Shown: positions 1 through 5,494, numbered from the stretch's first letter. The stretch is 6,515 nucleotides of DNA from JBFMHD01 sp040752395 [NCBI: Candidatus Hydrogenedentota bacterium] (GCA_040752395.1 JBFMHD010000089.1:1-6515); one strand, 5' to 3'. The notes: generated from the letters alone by a model not told the origin. Numbers and translations are program-made.

Positions 1-232
1 TTTCCTTTAAATATTTAATGATTAAATCGACATCGGTTAATTCGCCAGTGGTTAAATTGCTTATTATTTTATTATCTTCAAAATAATAAAAAAAATAATC
101 ATCCATAGCTTCCCGCACTGTTTCATCAGAATACAAATTTCGGTAAGACTGTAGCGTAGCTTTAAAATGATTAAAATAAAATTTTTCTTCTTGCGTATTC
201 TGATTTCTATTGGAAAAGAATAAGATTTTCAT
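1..232 (-). CDS. Unidentified protein, N-terminal 77 codons, runs off the left edge
   Basis: An open frame starts at ATG 232-230 and continues without a stop to base 1. It begins MKILFFSNRNQN and ends TDVDLIIKYLKE at the window edge. Its start lies 2 nt after the stop of the NeuB-family gene, so it belongs to the same operon and is probably translationally coupled. The only purine-rich stretch upstream (GAAGGG) is about 16 nt away, which is far for a ribosome binding site. The opening beta-strand-like segment (MKILFFSN) is common in Rossmann-type glycosyltransferases and some ATP-grasp proteins, but no diagnostic motif is present in this part. It does not resemble a SAF domain, so it is not the missing C-terminus of the preceding gene. 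A role in the same glycan pathway is inferred only from position. Confidence 0.75.
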   Translation of the reverse strand, partial: MKILFFSNRNQNTQEEKFYFNHFKATLQSYRNLYSDETVREAMDDYFFYYFEDNKIISNLTTGELTDVDLIIKYLKE

Positions 233-234
233 AA

Positions 235-1083
235 TTAAAGCCGTGTAACCCTTCTATATTTTAAAATATCTTTTTCAGCATCAATAGGTCCATCAACAAC
301 ATCCCCTAACATCTCCTCAACCTTTCTAATCTCAGAGATCATCAATTTCATATCCTTTGGTTCTGTGCTTAAAGTATGATCAGGCCCTTTCATCGCTTTA
401 GACAATGTAAAATGTTTTTCAATTAATTTAGCCCCACATGCAACAGCGATAATTGATGCTTCGATACCGATAGTATGGTCTGAAAACCCAGCTGGACAAT
501 TATATAGCAGTTCTAAACTATGAATAGTCTTCAGGTTCAGGTCTTTTATTAATTTTACAGGATACGCAGAGATACAATGAAGGATAGCATAAGAAGATGT
601 ATGTCTCTTAATGATTTCTAAAGCTTTGTTAATCTCTTTTCTTGTTGTCATACCCCGTGAAAGAATTATTGGTCTTTTAGTCTTTGCTATTTTATTGACC
701 AGTTTGATGTTAGTAACATCAAATGAGGCTATTTTAAAAGAGGCGACATTAATGGTATTTAAAAAATCTACTGATTCATCATCAAAAGGCGTTGAATAAA
801 TTATTATTCCGAGTGAATCTGCATAATCAAATAATTCCTTTTGCTGTTTAAAAGATAGTTCACACTTTTTCAATATCCCATAAATCGGTGAATCTTTTGG
901 TACCCTCTTTTCTGTTATATAGGTCTGAAGTTTAACCGCGTCAGCTCCGCTCTCTTTCACAGCTTTGATTAGTTTTTTTGCTACTTTAAAATCTCCGTTA
1001 TGATTTATACCAACCTCTGCTGTTACAAAAACTCTTTTACCTTCCCCAATCGCCCTTTCCCCGATACTTATAACCTTACTCAT
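235..1083 (-). CDS. NeuB-family nonulosonic acid synthase lacking the SAF domain
   Basis: NeuB-family enzymes condense phosphoenolpyruvate with a hexosamine-type sugar to make sialic, legionaminic or pseudaminic acids in the cytosol. The 282-residue product shows the full TIM-barrel signature: AEVGINHNG (22-30, with the catalytic-type Glu23), KLQTY (51-55), STPFD (97-101), FKIAS (116-120), SRGM (142-145), HC..AYP (169-175), GFSDHTIG (199-206), EKHFTL (222-227) and GPDH.LS (233-239). Usual family members are about 330-350 residues and end in a SAF (antifreeze-like) domain that gives an active-site arginine to the partner subunit. This protein stops at YRRVTRL, where that domain would begin. 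The ATG at 1083 has a strong ribosome binding site, AGAGGAG, at 1097-1091. The substrate cannot be told from sequence. An alternative is a related aldolase of the same superfamily acting on another sugar. Confidence 0.9.
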   Translation of the reverse strand: MSKVISIGERAIGEGKRVFVTAEVGINHNGDFKVAKKLIKAVKESGADAVKLQTYITEKRVPKDSPIYGILKKCELSFKQQKELFDYADSLGIIIYSTPFDDESVDFLNTINVASFKIASFDVTNIKLVNKIAKTKRPIILSRGMTTRKEINKALEIIKRHTSSYAILHCISAYPVKLIKDLNLKTIHSLELLYNCPAGFSDHTIGIEASIIAVACGAKLIEKHFTLSKAMKGPDHTLSTEPKDMKLMISEIRKVEEMLGDVVDGPIDAEKDILKYRRVTRL

Positions 1084-1090
1084 AAATAAT

Positions 1091-1121
1091 CTCCTCTGAA
1101 AAACATTGTAACTCTAATAAT
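1091..1121 (-). repeat. Conserved RBS leader module, copy 1 (upstream of the NeuB-family gene)
   Basis: This 31-nt leader reads ATTATTAGAGTTACAATG followed by TTTTTCAGAGGAG on the minus strand. It carries the ribosome binding site AGAGGAG 7 nt before the synthase ATG. The same module is found at 6267-6297 (30 of 31 bases identical) and 6440-6470 (29 of 31). In each case it directly precedes a start codon. No good -35 box accompanies it here, so I read it as a transcribed leader rather than a promoter. Confidence 0.8.
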
Positions 1122-1123
1122 TC

Positions 1124-1242
1124 GGGCTACAGGCTACAGGCTACGGACTACAGCCGGCTGGAGCCCGAAGCCCGGAGCCTGAAGCCCGGAGCCTGCTGAA
1201 AAGTCTTGAGTCTCGAGTCCTGTTTTGACTCACGACTCTTTT
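1124..1242. repeat. Heptamer repeat array, 17 units in one 7-nt phase
   Basis: The stretch divides without gaps into 17 degenerate 7-mers. On the plus strand the first block is gggctac, aggctac (twice), ggactac. A palindromic junction follows (agccggc, tggagcc). Next come alternating cgaagcc / cggagcc / tgaagcc units, then a gagtctc / gagtcct / ctcacga block. The first half is GC-rich in an otherwise AT-rich window. GGCT-type units at 1124-1151 are complementary to AGCC-type units at 1159-1193, so the tract could form a long imperfect hairpin centred on AGCCGGCT at 1152-1159. The pattern resembles the short tandemly repeated repetitive (STRR) heptamers described in cyanobacterial genomes. No gene is visible in it. 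Confidence 0.8.
1208..1238. repeat. GAGTC/GACTC inverted repeat within the heptamer array
   Basis: Arms gagtctcgagtc (1208-1219) and gactcacgactc (1227-1238) pair at 10 of 12 positions around a 7-nt loop. On the minus transcript no U-run follows, so it is not a standard terminator for the operon. On the plus strand a short TTTT follows, but no plus-strand gene precedes it. A related structure lies in the leader of the winged-helix gene. Confidence 0.6.
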
Positions 1243-1256
1243 CATATCATCTTTAG

Positions 1257-1283
1257 TTTTTCATACTTTGTGTAGAGCGCAAA
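1257..1283 (-). repeat. Interspersed repeat covering the end of a mini-ORF, copy 1
   Basis: These 27 bases match 6344-6370 at 26 of 27 positions. The 14-nt core gtgtagagcgcaaa (1270-1283) recurs at 6357-6370 and 6412-6425. The core forms half of a small hairpin, GAGCGC-ggttt-GCGCTC on the minus strand (1276-1292). Confidence 0.75.
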
Positions 1284-1293
1284 CCGCGCTCAT
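1261..1293 (-). other. Ten-codon mini-ORF with strong RBS (leader-peptide-like), uncertain
   Basis: ATG at 1293 opens a frame encoding MSAVCALHKV and stops with TGA at 1261. AGAGGAG (1305-1299) lies 5 nt upstream, a near-ideal ribosome binding site. The start, the hairpin-forming GAGCGC...GCGCTC core and the ending CALHxV-stop are shared with the 28-codon mini-ORF at 6434-6348. It sits between the dehydrogenase and the synthase genes. It could be a translated leader peptide, or merely a repeat that contains a start signal. Two copies in 6.5 kb cannot decide between these. Confidence 0.3.
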
Positions 1294-1302
1294 GTTGACT
1301 CC

Positions 1303-1326
1303 TCTCTATCTCTATCTCTATCTCTT
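1303..1326. repeat. Hexamer tandem repeat (TCTCTA)4
   Basis: Three perfect tctcta units and one tctctt lie in tandem on the plus strand, ending 3 nt from the stop codon of the dehydrogenase gene (1332-1330). On the minus strand this gives a purine-rich GATAGA tract that merges into the AGAGGAG ribosome binding site of the mini-ORF at 1293. Confidence 0.8.
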
Positions 1327-1329
1327 ATC

Positions 1330-2130
1330 TTACCAGCAACTCATCCCGCCATCGATAATTAAATTCTGGCCAGTAACATACTGTGAAGCATCAGAAGATA
1401 AATATAAAACGCCGCCAACTATATCATCAGTCATTGCCATACGTCCAAGCGGACACCTATATGAATACTTCTTTACAAAATCTTTGCCCTGCGGATTTTG
1501 TGGATTAAATACTCCGCCAGGCGATACACAGTTTACACGGATACCATATCGGGATAGATGAACAGCATAGTATCGTGTCATCTGAATAATAGCTGCTTTA
1601 GTAGCACCATATACCTCAGAATTCTTTCTTTTGCAATCGGTGTATATTCTATAATCAGGACTTATCACTCCATAGATCGACCCTATGTTGACTATAACAC
1701 CCCTGGTTCTACTTTTAATTAATTCTCTGGCATATTTCTGTATACAAAAGAATGTCCCTTTTAAATTCACATCCATTACCCAATTAAATCTTTTCTCGCT
1801 TCTTTCTAAAAAAGGTTCGAAGGTGCTGGCACCGGCATTGTTGATTAAAACATCGAGCTTTCTATGTTCTCTAAATATCTTCCCAAACATCTTTGAGACA
1901 GATTCCTTTTTCCTGATATCAACAGTATATAGAAACAATGTATCATAAGTATTTGTTAAATTTTTTAAATTTTTCTTGAGGTTTTTAATATCTAAATCTG
2001 CAGCTAATACAATCGCTCCACACTCTAAAAATGTTCCAACTAATGCTTTACCTATCTGTCCAGCAGCACCGGTAATTAAAACCCTCTTCTTTTCAAGATT
2101 GAACAATTTTTCAATATAATTCTTATTCAT
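1330..2130 (-). CDS. Short-chain dehydrogenase/reductase (PtmA-like sugar oxidoreductase)
   Basis: This is a classical SDR, an NAD(P)-dependent oxidoreductase of 266 residues, the usual length. It shows the cofactor glycine motif TGAAGQIG (20-27), an acidic pair after strand 2 (AADLD, 43-47) suggesting NAD preference, NNAG (97-100), Asn122 in VNLKG, Ser151 in GSIYG, the catalytic YGATK (Tyr174, Lys178) and PGGVFNPQNP (204-213). The C-terminus LIIDGGMSCW closes the fold. The insert around 157-172 and the PGGV segment recall the PtmA-type SDRs found in flagellin-glycan and legionaminic acid loci. That resemblance is from memory and the substrate is unproven. Its ATG overlaps the stop of the TIM-barrel gene in an ATGA junction, so the two are coupled. 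The local ribosome binding site (AAGAAAG) is weak. Placement before the NeuB-family gene supports a role in making or modifying that enzyme's sugar. Confidence 0.9.
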   Translation of the reverse strand: MNKNYIEKLFNLEKKRVLITGAAGQIGKALVGTFLECGAIVLAADLDIKNLKKNLKNLTNTYDTLFLYTVDIRKKESVSKMFGKIFREHRKLDVLINNAGASTFEPFLERSEKRFNWVMDVNLKGTFFCIQKYARELIKSRTRGVIVNIGSIYGVISPDYRIYTDCKRKNSEVYGATKAAIIQMTRYYAVHLSRYGIRVNCVSPGGVFNPQNPQGKDFVKKYSYRCPLGRMAMTDDIVGGVLYLSSDASQYVTGQNLIIDGGMSCW

Positions 2131-2903
2131 ACTTTCTTAATTAAGTTTTTAACCTCTTTAATAATATTAAAAAGAGTATCAATAGATTTATAATACTCTA
2201 TTGTTAAATATTTCACATTATTATAATCTTTTAAAATATCAAGCAACAACTTATAAATTTCATTATCTGGTCTATTGTGATTATCTCTTGCAATACCGTC
2301 TTTAATAGAATATCTGGAAATATGAACCTGTATACACTTTTCTAATGGCAGGTTCTTAATATAGTAATGATAGCTAATCTTTTTATTATATGAGGAGATA
2401 ATGGCATGTGAGATATCAAATAAAAAATTAATTTTGTTATCGTATACGATCTCTAATAAAAAAGAGCTGTCTGTTATTATATCGTATGCTTCTGATGGAT
2501 AATAATTGTTATTTTCAATAGCTATCAATATATCATTGCTTAAAATCTCTTTTAGAATCTTAAGGTTGTCTTTTGCATTTCTTAACATTTCTTTTTTAGT
2601 AAACTTTTTCCCATTAGACTGAAATATACCATTTTTTATAATAGGGTTACTGTAACAGGATGGTATGTGGAAACTGATTAATTTTAAGTCTTTCTTAAAA
2701 TTTTTTATCAGATATAAATGCTTTATCTCTTCGTTTTCTTCCCAGTTTTTAACTATGCTTATATCTGAATGATATAAATATTGACGATTTATATCAGAAT
2801 GAAATGATGCATCTCTGCATTCAAAACAATTGGATATATTGACTACTTTGGCTATCGCTTTTTTATGCCTGAATAAATGAGAAAGCGGAGTAGCAATTAA
2901 CAT
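2127..2903 (-). CDS. Xylose isomerase-like TIM-barrel protein with a metal-site pattern, function unknown
   Basis: The 258-residue protein has the residue spacing of metal-dependent TIM barrels of the xylose-isomerase/endonuclease-IV superfamily. The candidate ligands are His79 in SFHIP, Glu130 in IAIENNN, Asp163 and His166 in FDISHA, His194 in VHIS, Asp207 and His209 in DNHNRP, and Glu236 in TIEYY. The DNHNRP and TIEYY pair also recalls the DUF692/MbnB iron-enzyme group. A sugar isomerase or epimerase is the simplest guess, but an oxidative metalloenzyme is possible. The gene is richer in Lys, Asn, Ile and Tyr codons than its neighbours, which may mean a different origin. Its ATG lies inside the end of the aminotransferase gene (7-nt overlap) with no visible ribosome binding site, so translation is probably coupled. 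No signal peptide is seen. Confidence 0.75.
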   Translation of the reverse strand: MLIATPLSHLFRHKKAIAKVVNISNCFECRDASFHSDINRQYLYHSDISIVKNWEENEEIKHLYLIKNFKKDLKLISFHIPSCYSNPIIKNGIFQSNGKKFTKKEMLRNAKDNLKILKEILSNDILIAIENNNYYPSEAYDIITDSSFLLEIVYDNKINFLFDISHAIISSYNKKISYHYYIKNLPLEKCIQVHISRYSIKDGIARDNHNRPDNEIYKLLLDILKDYNNVKYLTIEYYKSIDTLFNIIKEVKNLIKKV

Positions 2904-4051
2904 AAAATTTGTCGAAGAGTAGAGATCACATCATCGACATCAGTCTCTGTTAGTTTCGGCGATAAAGGTAAACTTACTGTTGTCTCACCAATATAAAAGC
3001 TATTTGAATAATCTTCTGGTTTCCAACCATATGTTTCTCTGTAATACCTGTGAGTAGGTATACTTCTATAATGCACGCCGATACCGATATTGTGGTCTGT
3101 CATTCTTTTTAAAAATTCATCACGGCATAAACCGCATCTTTTTTTATCAATTAATATTGTATATAAATGCAGAGAATGTTTTGTATTAGCTTCAATAGGG
3201 GAGGGTAGTTCTATGTGTAAATCAGATAAAGCAGAATTGTATCTTTCCCATATCTCTTTCCTCCTCTCCCAGTATTTATCTATTCGTTTTATTTGATGTA
3301 TCCCAAGCGATGCCTGTAAATCTGTCATATTATATTTAAAACCAGGTGATATAACCTCGTAATGTTTAAATCCCTCATCTGAAAACCTTTTCCAGGCATC
3401 CTTGCTCATACCATGCAGGGCAAGGACCTTTATTTTATTCGCATACTCTTCATTATTAGTTATAACCATACCGCCTTCAGCTGTTATAATGTTTTTTGTT
3501 ACATAAAAACTAAAACAACCCATTTCGCCGAACGTCCCTGTCTTTCTGTTTTTATATTCTCCCTCAATCGCATGCGCACAATCCTCAATTATTTTTATAT
3601 TATGTTCTTTTGCTATATCACAAATTTCATCCATATTACAGGGTCTGCCTGCAAAATGAACAGGTAAAATTGCTTTTGTTTTTTTAGTAATTTTTTTTAG
3701 TATTTCAGCTGGATCAATATTCATTGTGTGGCGATCACAATCTGCTAAAACCGGTGTTGCACCTGAATGTATTATAGCATTTATCGTGGCGCAAAACGTC
3801 ATAGGTGTGGTTATCACTTCATCATCTTTCCCTATCCCTGCTGCTAATAATGATAAATGGAGTGCTGCGGTGCAGGAACCTAAAGCAATAGCATATTTTG
3901 CCTTTTTATATTCTCTGAATAATTCCTCAAACCTCGCCACTTTAGGTCCTGTCCCTATCCAGCCTGATTTAAGTGTTTCTAATACCTCGTCTATCTCTTC
4001 TTCCTCAATTAATGGGCTTCCAAAAATTAAAAAATTATTTTTATCTCTCAT
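2897..4051 (-). CDS. DegT/DnrJ/EryC1/StrS-family sugar aminotransferase
   Basis: PLP-dependent enzymes of this family transfer an amino group, usually from glutamate, to a keto-sugar, commonly a nucleotide-linked one. The 384 residues match the normal length. Visible motifs are SGWIGTGPKV (29-38), GSCTAALHLS for phosphate binding (58-67), PVHFAGRPCNM (130-140), EDCAHAIEGEY (156-166), FSFYVTKNIITAEGGM (180-195) with Lys186 as the predicted PLP lysine, and the subunit-interface segment YNMTDLQASLG (240-250). The ALHGM and VHYRSIPTH segments are also typical. It is the first enzyme gene after the two regulators, 81 nt behind the NusG paralog, and overlaps the next gene by 7 nt. The start is preceded only by a modest AAGG 6 nt upstream. 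The sugar substrate is not identifiable. Neighbouring NeuB-family and SDR genes suggest an amino-sugar or nonulosonate precursor. Confidence 0.93.
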   Translation of the reverse strand: MRDKNNFLIFGSPLIEEEEIDEVLETLKSGWIGTGPKVARFEELFREYKKAKYAIALGSCTAALHLSLLAAGIGKDDEVITTPMTFCATINAIIHSGATPVLADCDRHTMNIDPAEILKKITKKTKAILPVHFAGRPCNMDEICDIAKEHNIKIIEDCAHAIEGEYKNRKTGTFGEMGCFSFYVTKNIITAEGGMVITNNEEYANKIKVLALHGMSKDAWKRFSDEGFKHYEVISPGFKYNMTDLQASLGIHQIKRIDKYWERRKEIWERYNSALSDLHIELPSPIEANTKHSLHLYTILIDKKRCGLCRDEFLKRMTDHNIGIGVHYRSIPTHRYYRETYGWKPEDYSNSFYIGETTVSLPLSPKLTETDVDDVISTLRQILC

Positions 4052-4089
4052 TTGGTGCCTTTGTGCCTGTGTAAAATTTATTCAATTGG

Positions 4090-4120
4090 TATTAATCGGG
4101 GCCGAAACACCCTTTTAATA
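4090..4120 (-). promoter_or_regulatory. Stem-loop between the antiterminator gene and the first enzyme gene
   Basis: On the minus transcript TATTAA (4120-4115) pairs with TTAATA (4095-4090). An inner GGG (4112-4110) pairs with a CCC within 4101-4098, enclosing a loop of about 8 nt, UGUUUCGG. No U-run follows, so it does not look like an intrinsic terminator. Specialized NusG paralogs often act at leader sequences or hairpins ahead of biosynthetic genes, so this is a candidate recognition or pausing element. That role is inference. Confidence 0.4.
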
Positions 4121-4132
4121 CGTAACGCTACT

Positions 4133-4684
4133 CTATCTTACCTCAAAGATACATAAATCTACTAATCGATTCACACCTAAAAACTTTAACTCTACTTTCA
4201 CCCGATTCTTTCTTTTGTTAATCCCTCTTATTATACCTTCGTAACCCTTTAATGGTCCCTCAATTATCTTTACTATCTCACCCTCTCTGTAAAACCTTGA
4301 TTCCTCGACAATACCCTCCCTGTTTACTAAATCAAAAACTACCTTCATCTCTTCTCTTTCACAGAAAAAAGGACGATCCTCCTTCATAAGAATTTTAATA
4401 AACCCCTGTAATATGCTCTTTTTTCTATATATAGTTTTGCATAAATCAAGATTGTATAAAGAATCATCCTCGCCTTTAATAAATAAATATCCCGGATATA
4501 ATGCCTTGATATTATATAAATACTCGCCTTTCTTCCTTATATATAATTTCCGCCTTGGGAAAAATAGTCTCGCCGGCTCTTTGATTAAATCCAAAAGAAC
4601 ATCTGTTATCCGGCCTTCTTTACCCGCATATGTCTGAATAACAAACCAATTGCTACAGTTATCAGTCATTATATCTATAGCCAT
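4133..4684 (-). CDS. NusG-paralog transcription antiterminator (UpxY/LoaP/RfaH type)
   Basis: Specialized NusG paralogs join the elongating RNA polymerase on particular long operons, often surface-polysaccharide loci, and stop premature termination. The 183 residues show an NGN domain: NWFVIQTYAGKEGRI (12-26), ARLFFPRRKLYIRKKG (38-53) and LYPGYLFIKGE (62-72). A KOW domain follows near 133-165, with REGEIVKIIEGPLKGYEGII (133-152). The PRRK....K.G and PGY.FI spacing is that of the UpxY/LoaP class rather than of housekeeping NusG. I chose the ATG at 4684 because AGAGG lies about 10 nt upstream, whereas the internal ATG (residue 6) has no ribosome binding site. The gene overlaps the winged-helix gene by 10 nt, so the two are made together. 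Its likely target is this operon, which begins with it. Confidence 0.88.
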   Translation of the reverse strand: MAIDIMTDNCSNWFVIQTYAGKEGRITDVLLDLIKEPARLFFPRRKLYIRKKGEYLYNIKALYPGYLFIKGEDDSLYNLDLCKTIYRKKSILQGFIKILMKEDRPFFCEREEMKVVFDLVNREGIVEESRFYREGEIVKIIEGPLKGYEGIIRGINKRKNRVKVELKFLGVNRLVDLCIFEVR

Positions 4685-5265
4685 ACTATAATACCCTCTT
4701 TATCCATCTCTCTTATATTTTCAGCAATGTAACTTTTCAACAATACGCTGTTTGCAATAATAAGATAATTACTACCTTTATTCTTTTTTTCTATTATTTC
4801 CTGGAAACTGAAAACCTTATAACCTAATTTTTCATTTATTTCTTCTTCATCCTTGATAAATCCTATGAAATTAAAGCCATAATTTTTTACCCCTAAAAAT
4901 ATCATCTCTGCCCAGAGATCCGTACCGTAAATATAAATTTCTCTGCTGTTTACCTGTATCTCATTCAATTTATGAAGTATAATATCCCTCACACTCATAA
5001 AATAATCTATACTGCCTTTTAATATATTATAATTATATCTTAATCTTTCATTAAATCCATAGGGTGTCAGTACATATTTAAGCATTTGCTTATTCTTTAA
5101 TTTTTTTATTTTGATTAATCCTTTTTCTGCTAATTTATTTATAAAAAGATTCACCATTCCAAGAGAGAGATTTAACTCTTTTGCTAAAGCCCTCTGGGTT
5201 ACATTCTCTCTCTTGTATATCTCATTTAGTATCTCGACTTCTTCTCTTCTTATCTCTTCAGTCAT
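4675..5265 (-). CDS. EPS-type MarR-like winged-helix regulator fused to a Rossmann-like domain
   Basis: Residues 8-72 form a winged helix-turn-helix: TQRALAKELNLSLGMVN (23-39) is the HTH, and KGLIKIKKL followed by KYVLTPYG forms the wing and exit. This resembles the small MarR-type regulators found at exopolysaccharide loci, which are about 100 residues. Here the protein continues to 196. A linker (75-105) leads to a compact alpha/beta segment: EIYIYGTDLWAEM (109-121), FIGFIKDEE (133-141), GYKVFSFQEI (149-158) and YLIIANS (167-173). This order resembles the nucleotide-sugar or CoA-binding Rossmann domain at the N-terminus of PglD-like acyltransferases, though its first loop lacks the usual glycine-rich motif. 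A ligand-sensing role is inferred. AGGGAG (5276-5271) sits 5 nt before the ATG. It is the first gene after the strong promoter with twin palindromes, so autoregulation is likely. Confidence 0.85.
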   Translation of the reverse strand: MTEEIRREEVEILNEIYKRENVTQRALAKELNLSLGMVNLFINKLAEKGLIKIKKLKNKQMLKYVLTPYGFNERLRYNYNILKGSIDYFMSVRDIILHKLNEIQVNSREIYIYGTDLWAEMIFLGVKNYGFNFIGFIKDEEEINEKLGYKVFSFQEIIEKKNKGSNYLIIANSVLLKSYIAENIREMDKEGIIVWL

Positions 5266-5277
5266 AACGACTCCCTA

Positions 5278-5378
5278 TGAAAAGTCTTTAGTCTCAAGTC
5301 GTAAATCAAAAACTAATGACTCAAGACTGATTTATTGACTCACGACTCTGTGACTTTTAGACTGATTTCATATCATCT
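5278..5378. repeat. GAGTC/GACTC heptamer leader element in the 5' UTR of the regulator gene
   Basis: The stretch is built of 7-nt units such as tctttag, tctcaag, ctcaaga and ctgattt, with a one-base phase slip near 5334. It is a longer, diverged relative of 1197-1252. Both begin tgaaaagtctt/ttagtct, contain gactcacgactct (5338-5350 and 1228-1240), and end ttcatatcatct (5367-5378 and 1241-1252). The arms agtctcaagtc (5290-5300) and gactcaagact (5318-5328) pair at 9 of 11 positions. The predicted transcript therefore carries a hairpin about 12 nt before the ribosome binding site. Confidence 0.65.
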
Positions 5379-5441
5379 CCTATATCTTGCCTCTACCTAC
5401 CATCTCCTGATGAAAGATAAAATACCCACTGAAAATGGTTT

Positions 5442-5460
5442 CTGTTCAATTATTGAACAG
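5442..5460. promoter_or_regulatory. Operator 1: perfect palindrome overlapping the -10 box
   Basis: CTGTTCAATTATTGAACAG is a perfect inverted repeat with 8-bp arms and a 3-bp centre. It overlaps the last bases of the predicted -10 box and the expected transcription start, a classic repressor position. It shares TGTTCAnnnnnTGAACA with the site at 5495-5511. The winged-helix protein encoded directly downstream is the obvious candidate binder (inference). Confidence 0.8.
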
Positions 5461-5486
5461 TATATCTATTTTTTTATTTTTGTCAA
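5459..5486 (-). promoter_or_regulatory. Sigma-70-type promoter of the regulator/glycan operon
   Basis: On the minus strand a consensus -35 TTGACA (5486-5481) is followed by a 16-bp AT-rich spacer and -10 TATACT (5464-5459). The predicted start is near 5452, giving a leader of about 187 nt before the winged-helix ATG. It is the only clear promoter in the window and lies between two copies of the same palindrome. Confidence 0.82.
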
Positions 5487-5494
5487 GTCCAAAA

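Noticed and set aside
1-234. Lost SAF domain of the NeuB-family protein surviving in another frame
   Set aside because: The minus-strand frame here starts with its own ATG and its residues do not resemble a SAF domain. No SAF-like segment was seen in this stretch.
1208-1242. Hairpin followed by TTTT, as a rho-independent terminator
   Set aside because: The T-run follows only on the plus strand, where no gene needs termination. On the minus strand the hairpin is followed by AAGACTTTTC.
1276-1292. GAGCGC-loop-GCGCTC hairpin as a terminator after the dehydrogenase gene
   Set aside because: The stem is only 6 bp and the sequence after it is UACACAAAG, with no U-run.
1091-1329. Internal promoter for the NeuB-family gene
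   Set aside because: No -35/-10 pair with acceptable spacing is visible on the minus strand; the gap is filled with repeats.
1268-1561. 97-codon plus-strand open frame, with LYLYLYLL near its start
   Set aside because: The start lies in the hexamer repeat and the rest is antisense to the dehydrogenase. The repeated Leu-Tyr is a product of the TCTCTA tract.
3726-4118. 130-codon plus-strand open frame
   Set aside because: It lies opposite the conserved aminotransferase gene, shows no family motif, and is explained as its antisense shadow.
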